A stretch of 64,000 bases of DNA from an uncultured Pelagibacteraceae bacterium (GTDB lineage: Bacteria > Pseudomonadota > Alphaproteobacteria > Pelagibacterales > Pelagibacteraceae): assembly GCA_902579465.1 (NCBI GenBank), contig CACHGV010000001.1, positions 186,001 to 250,000 of the forward strand, in the 5' to 3' direction. The first letter of the stretch is position 1, and each line of letters starts with the position of its first letter. The notes under the pieces were generated by a model, which saw nothing but the letters and a program-made list of their open reading frames with translations, made no database searches and was not told the origin of the DNA. Shown in pieces: positions 36,522 to 44,744 of this stretch. The position numbers were made by a program, and so were the translations under genes.

Positions 36522-37322
36522 ATGTATATATATAAAAACAGAAGTAATTTTTATTTTGATATTGTTAAGCAATTAATACCACAAGACGATTCTACAATTT
36601 TGATATGTGGAGGTGCAATTTTGGATAAACAAATTTTTCAGAAATTGAAAATTAACAATGTAACAATTACAAATTTGGATGAAAGAACATCACCTGCAGA
36701 ATTCTTGCCATACAATTGGGATTATCAAGATGCAGAAAAATTAAATTATAAAGATAATTCATTTGATTATGTGATTATGCATGATGCCATTCACCATTGT
36801 TCAAAGCCTCATAGTACACTCATAGAATTATTTAGAGTAGCAAAAAGAGGTGTTTTAGCTTTTGAGTCACGGGATTCATTTGTTATGAGAATATTAGAAA
36901 GACTAAAACTAACACAAACTTATGAACATGCTGCGGTATTTCATCATGATTGTGTTTATGGAGGAGTAAACAATACAGAAATACCTAACTATATATTTAG
37001 ATGGACAGAAAGAGAAATAGAAAAGACAATTAATTCATATTCACCCTGTTATAATCATAAATTTGTATATAGATATGGCAGTTCTTTTCCATCATCACCT
37101 GCTTATGAAAGAGGGGGAAATTATAAAATGTTATTATTAAAAATCTTATTACCATTTTATAAAATATTTAAATTATTTTTTAAAAAACAACAAAATCTAT
37201 TTGCATTTTACATAGAAAAATCATCGAATAAATCAATTCTAAAACCATGGCTTAATATAGATGACAAAAATAACATATCATTTAATCGTCAATGGGCTGA
37301 AAAATACTATAAAACCAAGTAG
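36522..37322 (+). CDS. class I SAM-dependent methyltransferase
   Basis: STILICGGAILDKQIF; YKDNSFDYVIMHDAIHHCSKPHSTLIELFRVAKRG (Methyltransf_11-like). Confidence 0.75.
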   Translation: MYIYKNRSNFYFDIVKQLIPQDDSTILICGGAILDKQIFQKLKINNVTITNLDERTSPAEFLPYNWDYQDAEKLNYKDNSFDYVIMHDAIHHCSKPHSTLIELFRVAKRGVLAFESRDSFVMRILERLKLTQTYEHAAVFHHDCVYGGVNNTEIPNYIFRWTEREIEKTINSYSPCYNHKFVYRYGSSFPSSPAYERGGNYKMLLLKILLPFYKIFKLFFKKQQNLFAFYIEKSSNKSILKPWLNIDDKNNISFNRQWAEKYYKTK

Positions 37323-37363
37323 AAAAAAATTTTTTTTATTTTATCATTTTATAAATTTGTACG

Positions 37364-37385
37364 TTAACAAGTTAAAGTAAACTTA
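37364..37385 (+). promoter_or_regulatory. Copy 2 of shared palindromic motif TTAAC-N(2-3)-GTTAAAGTAAA
   Basis: TTAACAAGTTAAAGTAAACTTA upstream of ATG 37410; shares GTTAAAGTAAA with copy 1. Confidence 0.4.
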
Positions 37386-37409
37386 AAATAATTAATTTAA
37401 TAATTTATT

Positions 37410-38210
37410 ATGTCCAAGAAAAAAATTTTAATTTTCACAGATTTAGATGGATCGCTATTAGATAAAGAAACTTTTAAATTTGATGTTATAAAAGATTATT
37501 TAAAAGAATTAATTTCAAGTGGTATTTTGATTATTCCAAACTCAAGTAAAACTGAGTCTGAATTATTAGATTTTAATAAACAGTATAATTTTGATTTTAG
37601 TTTTATATCGGAGAATGGGTCGTCTATATATGGACTGAATAAAATAGATCAAAGTTTACCTCAGAGGGTTGTAATAAGTAGATCAATAGATGAAATACAA
37701 AAAATATATGACGCAAATATTAGTTTAGATTTAAAAAATAAAATTACTCCTATTTTGGAATTAGAAATTGATGAACAACAAAAAATTTTTGGGCTTCCAT
37801 TAAATAAATTATCTTTAGCAACTAAAAGAATGCACTCGATACCTATTCAATTTAGAGGAACTGAAACAGAAAAAAATAATTTCATTAAAAATATCGGTGA
37901 AATTGGTTTAACTGCACAGTCAGGAGGAAGAATAATTAACATATGTGACAATACTAATAAATCAAAAGCAATGTCCAAAGCTGTAAAATTAATAAGAAAA
38001 AAATTAGGCAATGAATGTATTACAATTGGTGTTGGTGACAATGAAAATGACATAGAAATGCTTAAACAGACTGATTATCCCTGTTTGGTTAAGAATGAAA
38101 ATTTTGATAGTTCTTTGATAAATATAGATAATTTAATCAAATCTTCTGAGCCATCTCCTTTAGGATGGGCTGATGTGATCAAAACGGCTATACAAATAAT
38201 TGAAACTTAG
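37410..38210 (+). CDS. HAD-family mannosyl/glucosyl-3-phosphoglycerate phosphatase (MPGP-like)
   Basis: ILIFTDLDGSLLDKETF HAD motif I; TIGVGDNENDIEMLKQTDYPCLV motif IV; partnered with GpgS. Confidence 0.85.
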   Translation: MSKKKILIFTDLDGSLLDKETFKFDVIKDYLKELISSGILIIPNSSKTESELLDFNKQYNFDFSFISENGSSIYGLNKIDQSLPQRVVISRSIDEIQKIYDANISLDLKNKITPILELEIDEQQKIFGLPLNKLSLATKRMHSIPIQFRGTETEKNNFIKNIGEIGLTAQSGGRIINICDNTNKSKAMSKAVKLIRKKLGNECITIGVGDNENDIEMLKQTDYPCLVKNENFDSSLINIDNLIKSSEPSPLGWADVIKTAIQIIET

Positions 38211-38224
38211 GATAGGTTCCCGCC

Positions 38225-39445
38225 ATGAGTGATTTCTATCAGGATGGTACCATATCAACACTTCACGACTTTGGAACTAAGTCAACTAAAGATCTTGAGA
38301 AAGATTTATTAAAATTTTCCAAAGAAAGAAAGATGGAACTAATTTTACCTTGTCTTTATTCTGAATTGAAGGGTGATGCACTACCAAAAATTGTTACTGA
38401 AATTAGTAAAACGAATTATTTAAACCACATAATCATTGGTTTAGATAAAGCAACTGAAGCTCAAGCTAGGAAGGCTTGGACTTTTTTTGAAAAATTAGAA
38501 ACTCCATTTACAATCCTTTGGAACGATGGACCTAATCTTAAAAAATTAGATAAAGAACTAAAAAAATTAGGACTTGCTCCTAATGAATATGGAAAAGGTC
38601 GAAATGTTTGGTATTGCATTGGCATGTCTATTGCAAGAGACAGTGCAAGATCTGTGGCATTACATGATTGTGATATAAAAACTTATGATCGTAGAATGTT
38701 AGCAAAATTATTTTATCCTGTTGTAAATCCACTATTTAATTTTGAATTTTGTAAAGGTTTTTATCCAAGAGTTGCAGATAATAAAATGAATGGAAGAGTT
38801 GCAAGATTACTGGTTTTCCCACTTTTAAATGCATTAGAAAAAACTATAGGAAATAGCGATTACTTAAATTTTATGAAATCTTTTAAATATCCTTTAGCAG
38901 GAGAATTTTCATTTAGAAGAAATATTCTACCAGAATTAAGAATTTCATCTGACTGGGGAATAGAAATTGGAATTCTATCTGAAATGCAAAGAAATTTTTC
39001 ACCTCAAAATATTTGTCAGGTAGATTTAGCAGATACTTATGACCATAAACACCAAAACTTATCTATAAATGATGAAAAACAAGGTCTATCAAGAATGTCT
39101 ATTGATATAATTAAAACATTTATAAAGAAGCTAGCAACCCAAGGTCATTCATTCAGTAAAGAACAATTTAGATCTTTAAAGGCAACATATTATAGAGCAG
39201 CTTTAGATTTAATAGATGCATATAGAAACGATGCGCAAATGAATGGTCTAAAATTCGACTCACATACAGAGGAAAAGGCTGTTGAATTGTTTGCTGCAAA
39301 TATTATGAAAGCAGGTGATGCTTTCTATCAAAATCCAATGGATACACCTTTTATACCTACATGGAGCAGAGTTAAAAGTGCAATACCAGATTTTTTAATA
39401 AGATTAGAAAAAGCAGTTAACGAAGATAACATGCGTTATATTTAA
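38225..39445 (+). CDS. gpgS: glucosyl-3-phosphoglycerate synthase (GT81-type)
   Basis: LILPCLYSELKGDALPKIVTEI; GRNVWYCIGMSIARDSARSVALHDCDIKTYDRRMLAKLFYPVV; YPLAGEFSF. Confidence 0.83.
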   Translation: MSDFYQDGTISTLHDFGTKSTKDLEKDLLKFSKERKMELILPCLYSELKGDALPKIVTEISKTNYLNHIIIGLDKATEAQARKAWTFFEKLETPFTILWNDGPNLKKLDKELKKLGLAPNEYGKGRNVWYCIGMSIARDSARSVALHDCDIKTYDRRMLAKLFYPVVNPLFNFEFCKGFYPRVADNKMNGRVARLLVFPLLNALEKTIGNSDYLNFMKSFKYPLAGEFSFRRNILPELRISSDWGIEIGILSEMQRNFSPQNICQVDLADTYDHKHQNLSINDEKQGLSRMSIDIIKTFIKKLATQGHSFSKEQFRSLKATYYRAALDLIDAYRNDAQMNGLKFDSHTEEKAVELFAANIMKAGDAFYQNPMDTPFIPTWSRVKSAIPDFLIRLEKAVNEDNMRYI

Positions 39446-39467
39446 TTTTAAATACTGTAAAGAATTT

Positions 39468-40262
39468 TTAATATTTAACGACTTTACCCCAAAGTGATTG
39501 AGATGGTCCAAAGCCTAAACGGGCATCTTCCATTTTAAGCACTCTTGTATAATCAACCATCATATTTATACCTGGTCCATAGATCTCTATATATTTTGAT
39601 AATACATCCTGGTCATCAGCCTCAACCATAAATTGATTCAAATGAAGTGGACTAATAATTTTATCAATTACATTCCATCTATAATTTTTCTTATCAAGAT
39701 TTTCTGTTAAACCCTCTGATTCTAGTAATATTTTCCATGAACCAGCCTCAATAAATCTTTTAGATTGCATTTTAATTCGTTCTACAAAAATTTCTTCCTC
39801 AATAACCTTGGAATGTGCAAACGCGACACCAACCTCATTAATAACTTTTATCCCTTTGCCTGTTGCATTTTCGATCAGTCTACACATCTCATCATCATCT
39901 AAAGAACGAGCTATTCTTGAAATTTCAATTATATCAATACCTAGATTAACAACTGTATCCAGATAATCATCTACCACTTCTTTACCACCAGACATTGCAA
40001 CGTCCATAATTGGATTTCCTAATGCAACTTGAACACTATGTTTTTTGCAGGTTTCGATAAATCTCAAAAGAGATTTTTTACTCATCATTGCACCTTGTTT
40101 TCCAGAAATCTTAAAGATATCAACAAGGTTTGCATATGCTTCTAGGTAATCATCTATACAATTTCCTACCATCACAGGTGCCCTAACATAATTTATGCCT
40201 GTCTCACGAGGTTTCTCTTTTCTTTTTATGAAAGGTAATTTTGGAAATGTTATTTCAGTCAT
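39468..40262 (-). CDS. Divergent ComA (phosphosulfolactate synthase)-family protein, copy 1
   Basis: KPRETGINYVR...VDIFKISGKQGAMMSKKSLLRFIETCKKHSVQVALGN...GIDIIEISRIARSLDDDEMCRLIENATGKGIKVINEVG...IYGPGINMM lines up with ComA as recalled. Confidence 0.65.
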   Translation of the reverse strand: MTEITFPKLPFIKRKEKPRETGINYVRAPVMVGNCIDDYLEAYANLVDIFKISGKQGAMMSKKSLLRFIETCKKHSVQVALGNPIMDVAMSGGKEVVDDYLDTVVNLGIDIIEISRIARSLDDDEMCRLIENATGKGIKVINEVGVAFAHSKVIEEEIFVERIKMQSKRFIEAGSWKILLESEGLTENLDKKNYRWNVIDKIISPLHLNQFMVEADDQDVLSKYIEIYGPGINMMVDYTRVLKMEDARLGFGPSQSLWGKVVKY

Positions 40263-40278
40263 TATAAATTATATTTAT

Positions 40279-42264
40279 TTAATTCAATTGCCCACCTAGC
40301 CACCAAGGTAAATCGATAAATAATCCTATCAACCCATTTGGAAACTGTAAAGTTAGCAGAGACGATAACGCCCAGAGTATTACCATCAATGCAGTAGAAA
40401 TGCAAATTGATGATACACAAGCTTTCCTATTGTGAAATAATATAAACATATTAATAAAAAGTGCTGCTGCAATTGGAAAACCAAATATAAAATTCATTAA
40501 TAAAAAACCAATAAAACTTAAATAATAAAAAAGTTGATTATTAAAGTTACCACTAATTTCAAAAATATTTGACCTAGCAAACTTCATAAATGTATTATTT
40601 AAAAATGTTAAATTTTTTAAGTCTGCAATTTTTACAATAAGTATAAAAACCAAGAGTGATAAAGCTATTACACTTAGACTTATTGGAAACAAGTTAGCAC
40701 GATAATCTAAACTACTAGTAAACCAAATCATAGATAAAGGTAGACAGAGTAATATGACTATATAATAAATTTGAGTAAGCTTACCTTTGATAAGATCAGA
40801 TCTATAATTGCTATCAAACTTTTGTTTTGTCAAAAGAACGATAGTAGCAAGACACAAAATTATAAGAATTATTGAAACTGGACGGGATAAAAAACTTAAA
40901 CCATATACTGCTTGAGTTTGATAGCTAAGAAGTTCAACTTTGCTTGATAAAAAGAAACCAATTAAAAGTGCCGGTCTAGACCAACCAAAGTTTTTAAAGG
41001 TAATACCAATTATACCAAATGATAATAGTCCAATAAAATCATACCAGTCCCTATTTATGTTAAATGTTGCAAAAAAAATTAAACAAACCATCACAGGTGC
41101 AAGTATGTAATATGGAACTAAAGTGAATTTTGAAATTTGGGATGAAAAACCCATACAAATTCCAGCACCTAAAATATTTGCTATAGCTAATGACCAAATC
41201 ATTAGATAGGTAAGATCTAGGTTTGTCGTTACCATATCTAAACCAGGTTCAATTCCAATTAGAACAAAACCTCCAAGTAATAAAACCTTATTACCAGAAC
41301 CAGGTATACCAAAAATTAATGTTGGAATTAATGCTCCACCCTCTTTAGCATTATTAGCAGACTCAGGTGCTATAACGCCTCGGATATCACCTTTACCAAA
41401 TTGAGAAGTATCTTTTGTTGTTTGTTTTAAGTGACTATATGCAATCCAATCAACGACTGTCCCTCCTAAACCTGGTAAAGCTCCAACAAGACAACCAAGA
41501 GTAGAACATCGTAAAACTAAAAACCAATTTTTTATTACATCCTTTAAACCTGTGAACCATCCTTTTTTGGTATTAAGTGATTTTGCAATTGAACCTTTGG
41601 TATCGAGAAGTCCGACAATCTCTGGAATAGCGAACAATCCTAATCCAACAACAACAAGAGGAACACCTTCTAAAAGATATAATGTATTAAATGTGTATCT
41701 TGGATCTCCTGTTATTGGAGCGGTTCCTATTGATCCAATAATTAACCCTAAAAAACAAGAAGCTATACCTTTAAATAAATTGTCACCTGTAAGAGCTCCA
41801 ACCATTAACAAAGCAAGTACAACTAATAGGAACTGTTCTCCAAATCCAAATGCCATTATTATTGGAATGGCGTAATAAATGGATATAGATAATATAAAAG
41901 CCCCAAAGATACCTCCAAGCAACGAAGCACTAAAGGCAGCACTTAAAGCTCTTGCTGCCATGCCTTTTTTAGAAAGTGGAAAACCATCCATTACTGTTGC
42001 TTGTGATCCTGCAGTGCCAGGTACTCCCATAAGCACAGCAGGAAAAGTATCTGAAGTTGTCGTAGGTGCAAGAACTCCAATCATCATTGCAAGAGCATGT
42101 GAAGGTTCCATTGTGAAAACAAAAGGTAAAACAAGGGCTAAACCTGAAGTGCCACCCATACCTGGAAGGATACCAACAATTAAACCAAGTAATGTACCTG
42201 CAAAAAGAAATGCTAAATGAGTAGGCTCAAAAAGTTGAAAAAGTGCAGCTAATAATTGTTCCAT
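40279..42264 (-). CDS. Tripartite tricarboxylate transporter, fused TctA (large) and TctB-like (small) membrane subunits
   Basis: TctA: GIVGILPGMGGTSGLALVLPFVFTMEPSHALAMMIGV and GALPGLGGTVVDWIAYSHLKQT; residues ~490-661 form an extra 4-TM TctB-like domain. Confidence 0.85.
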   Translation of the reverse strand: MEQLLAALFQLFEPTHLAFLFAGTLLGLIVGILPGMGGTSGLALVLPFVFTMEPSHALAMMIGVLAPTTTSDTFPAVLMGVPGTAGSQATVMDGFPLSKKGMAARALSAAFSASLLGGIFGAFILSISIYYAIPIIMAFGFGEQFLLVVLALLMVGALTGDNLFKGIASCFLGLIIGSIGTAPITGDPRYTFNTLYLLEGVPLVVVGLGLFAIPEIVGLLDTKGSIAKSLNTKKGWFTGLKDVIKNWFLVLRCSTLGCLVGALPGLGGTVVDWIAYSHLKQTTKDTSQFGKGDIRGVIAPESANNAKEGGALIPTLIFGIPGSGNKVLLLGGFVLIGIEPGLDMVTTNLDLTYLMIWSLAIANILGAGICMGFSSQISKFTLVPYYILAPVMVCLIFFATFNINRDWYDFIGLLSFGIIGITFKNFGWSRPALLIGFFLSSKVELLSYQTQAVYGLSFLSRPVSIILIILCLATIVLLTKQKFDSNYRSDLIKGKLTQIYYIVILLCLPLSMIWFTSSLDYRANLFPISLSVIALSLLVFILIVKIADLKNLTFLNNTFMKFARSNIFEISGNFNNQLFYYLSFIGFLLMNFIFGFPIAAALFINMFILFHNRKACVSSICISTALMVILWALSSLLTLQFPNGLIGLFIDLPWWLGGQLN

Positions 42265-42271
42265 AAAAAAA

Positions 42272-42294
42272 GCTGCTAGCTATTAGCTAGCAGC
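42272..42294 (-). terminator. Strong intercistronic hairpin between tctC and tctAB
   Basis: GCTGCTAGCT-att-AGCTAGCAGC, 10-bp perfect stem, flanked by A-run and T-run so terminator-like on both strands. Confidence 0.75.
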
Positions 42295-42310
42295 ACTTTT
42301 TTTATTTGCT

Positions 42311-43384
42311 CTATTGAACTCTATATGTGAATTTATGTTTCTTTAGAGCTGCATTTAATTGCTTTTTAGTAGTATCAGAGAATACTGCAGCCTTTTTAAT
42401 AATTTCACCAGCTTCTTCTCCTATGATTAATGGAAATGGTCCAAGAGCTTTTACAGCTTTAGCTTTAAACTCAGGGTCATTTGTCATTTTAATAGCTGCA
42501 TCTCTGTATGCTTTCACTATTTCATCGGATGCATCTGCTGGAAGCATCATTGCTTTAGATGCTTGAGACCATGCAGCACCTATTGCATAGTATGCTTCTA
42601 GGTCATCACCCTCAAGTTTTTTACCATTTACCTTCTCATACATTTCAGGAAATGTAGGTGCATTTGGTGCCAAAGGATTTCTAGAAACTGAACCGTCAGC
42701 TCCAATAATTCCTAATGTCATTAAATCTACAACTTTTCCTTTTTCTATTTCAGGCTTAACTTTTTTTACATAATTCGCTGCACCATGTGAACTTAGATGA
42801 ATTTCACCTCTTAGGAATGCTTGATAACCTCCTGAAGATGAAAGACCAGGTATAGGTTTTGCTCCTTTGATACCAAGTTTCTCATAAATCCATATGTGAA
42901 ATAAATCCGCAGATGCGGGAGTTTTCAATGCATAGAGAACTAATTTTCTTTCTTTAATTTTTGATAGATCGTGAGGCTCAGCTAAATCCGAACGTGTGAA
43001 CCAATGAGTATTTTGTGGAAGCAAAACTACTGGTCGGTATTCACTAAGATTATATTTAACAAGTGGATTTCCAGTCGCAACATTAACTATAACTGAAGTT
43101 GAGCATCCAAAAATAAAAGTTCCATCTGCTTTTGCATTTTTTTCAAAATAATTTGAACCTTTGATAGCTCCACCTCCTGGTATATGCATGATTTGGACAT
43201 CAGGATTTCCAGGTAAATATTTTTTTAAGAAAGGTTGAATAAATCTTGCAAATCTACTCGTACCACCACCTTCTTTAAATGGCACAACCCATGTAACTGT
43301 TTTGCCTGCGAAATTCACATCTGCATTTCCAATGGATACAAACGAGAATAACGACATTAATATTAATATTAGAATTTTACGCAT
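42311..43384 (-). CDS. TTT-family (TctC/Bug) periplasmic solute-binding protein
   Basis: Signal peptide MRKILILILMSLFSFVSIGNA; KTVTWVVPFKEGGGTSRFARFIQPFLKKYLPG; strong SD AAGGGGGGAAATTATG. Confidence 0.87.
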   Translation of the reverse strand: MRKILILILMSLFSFVSIGNADVNFAGKTVTWVVPFKEGGGTSRFARFIQPFLKKYLPGNPDVQIMHIPGGGAIKGSNYFEKNAKADGTFIFGCSTSVIVNVATGNPLVKYNLSEYRPVVLLPQNTHWFTRSDLAEPHDLSKIKERKLVLYALKTPASADLFHIWIYEKLGIKGAKPIPGLSSSGGYQAFLRGEIHLSSHGAANYVKKVKPEIEKGKVVDLMTLGIIGADGSVSRNPLAPNAPTFPEMYEKVNGKKLEGDDLEAYYAIGAAWSQASKAMMLPADASDEIVKAYRDAAIKMTNDPEFKAKAVKALGPFPLIIGEEAGEIIKKAAVFSDTTKKQLNAALKKHKFTYRVQ

Positions 43385-43395
43385 AATTTCCCCCC

Positions 43396-43423
43396 TTGAG
43401 AATATTGTTAGAGATAGTATAAC
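43396..43423 (+). promoter_or_regulatory. Promoter for ComA-like copy 2
   Basis: TTGAGA (43396-43401), 16 nt, TATAAC (43418-43423). Confidence 0.55.
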
Positions 43424-43445
43424 GTGTTCATTATGGGTCTTTCAA
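43416..43445 (-). promoter_or_regulatory. Divergent promoter for tctC, -10 overlapping the plus-strand -10
   Basis: Minus TTGAAA, ~18 nt spacer, TATACT (43421-43416). Confidence 0.45.
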
Positions 43446-43535
43446 CTAATTATATTTTTTTACATCCCTAGGAACTATGAAAATGACGTATTTAGTTAGA
43501 AATTTATCTATTTGACTAATATAAAAACAAAAAAC

Positions 43536-44399
43536 ATGTCTAAAACAAAAAATTCGATATCAAAAGTATTTGATTTAAATGCTATAGAACCAAAGCCCAG
43601 AACTAAATCACAACTATGGTTGAAAGATGTGGGTTTTGATGAAGGCCCTTGGTACCACGAAAGAATGGGACTTCGTGAGTTAGAAGACTTTCTAGAAGTT
43701 GCTGGTAACAGGATTGACCATGTTAAAATTGCAACAATGCAAGTTCTGGGACATCCAAAGGAATGGTTAGAACGTAAAAATGATCTTTACAAAAAACACT
43801 CAATAGAGCCTTACTTGGATCATGGTTATTTTATAAAAGCTTTTAAAAAAGGAAAAGTAAATGAAGCAATTGATGTTGCGGCAGATTTAGGATTTTCTGC
43901 AATGGAATTCATGAATACATTTGGAGACATCCCTGAAAATCAAATTAAAGCTTGGTGCAATCATGCAATTAAAAATGGAATGAATATAATTTATGAACAT
44001 CATCCAGAAAGTGGATGGGATAAAACAAAAAAAAATACTCCTGCAACATTAAAACAAATTGTTGAAAGCGCTGAACCTTTTTTTGAATATGGAGCATTTT
44101 CAATGCTTATTGATCATGAAGAAATTGAACTTCATGATAGTAAGTCAGATGTTCTAGCTGGAGTGCTCGAACACTTTGGTAAAAATAAGGTTGCATTTGA
44201 AGTTACTTCACCGAAGGAAGCTGAAGTGAGATGGTATTCAGATATACTTAATTATTTTGAACTCTTTGGTACAGATTGCAATTTAACTAATATTATGCCC
44301 AGCCAAGTAATGCTGATTGATCCATTAAGGTCTGGAGAGAGACCCGCTGAAATTTTATTTAATAAGTATCCAGAGTTAGTTTCAGTTAAAGATAAATAA
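43536..44399 (+). CDS. Divergent ComA (phosphosulfolactate synthase)-family protein, copy 2
   Basis: MGLRELEDFLEVAGNRIDHVKIATMQ...KVAFEVTSPKEAEVRWYSDILNYFELFGTDCNLTNIMPSQVMLIDPLRSGER resembles ComA C-terminus; start at ATG 43536 preferred over TTG 43512. Confidence 0.7.
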   Translation: MSKTKNSISKVFDLNAIEPKPRTKSQLWLKDVGFDEGPWYHERMGLRELEDFLEVAGNRIDHVKIATMQVLGHPKEWLERKNDLYKKHSIEPYLDHGYFIKAFKKGKVNEAIDVAADLGFSAMEFMNTFGDIPENQIKAWCNHAIKNGMNIIYEHHPESGWDKTKKNTPATLKQIVESAEPFFEYGAFSMLIDHEEIELHDSKSDVLAGVLEHFGKNKVAFEVTSPKEAEVRWYSDILNYFELFGTDCNLTNIMPSQVMLIDPLRSGERPAEILFNKYPELVSVKDK

Positions 44400-44424
44400 T
44401 AATAATTAATTCTTAAAATTTTAT

Positions 44425-44598
44425 TTAACTCTTTGAATTATACTGAGGATGTTTAGATTGAGGTCTGTTTTTATGATTTACAACGATTGTTCCATCAACA
44501 ACTTTAATATCATATCCCCAATTATCCCATCCTTTTAATGATAATGGTTCACCAGCATTTCCTAAGCCAATAACACCTACTATAGTGAGATCTTTCAT
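44425..44598 (-). CDS. Small uncharacterised protein, 57 aa
   Basis: MKDLTIVGVIGLGNAGEPLSLKGWDNWGYDIKVVDGTIVVNHKNRPQSKHPQYNSKS; AAAAGGAAAAA SD-like sequence before ATG 44598. Confidence 0.6.
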   Translation of the reverse strand: MKDLTIVGVIGLGNAGEPLSLKGWDNWGYDIKVVDGTIVVNHKNRPQSKHPQYNSKS

Positions 44599-44744
44599 GG
44601 GTTTTTCCTTTTGGTTTATAAATAAATTTGTCAATTTTTTACGTGAATGTAAATCATTAAAAGATTTATTGGTGAATTTTTATAAATTTTCTAGCGCGAC
44701 AAGAATTTATCTTCGAAATCCATATTCATAAGATAAAAAACTGA

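Noticed and set aside
41552-42220. Plus-strand ORFs opposite the TctA gene
   Set aside because: Pro/Ile-rich shadow translations of a membrane protein gene.
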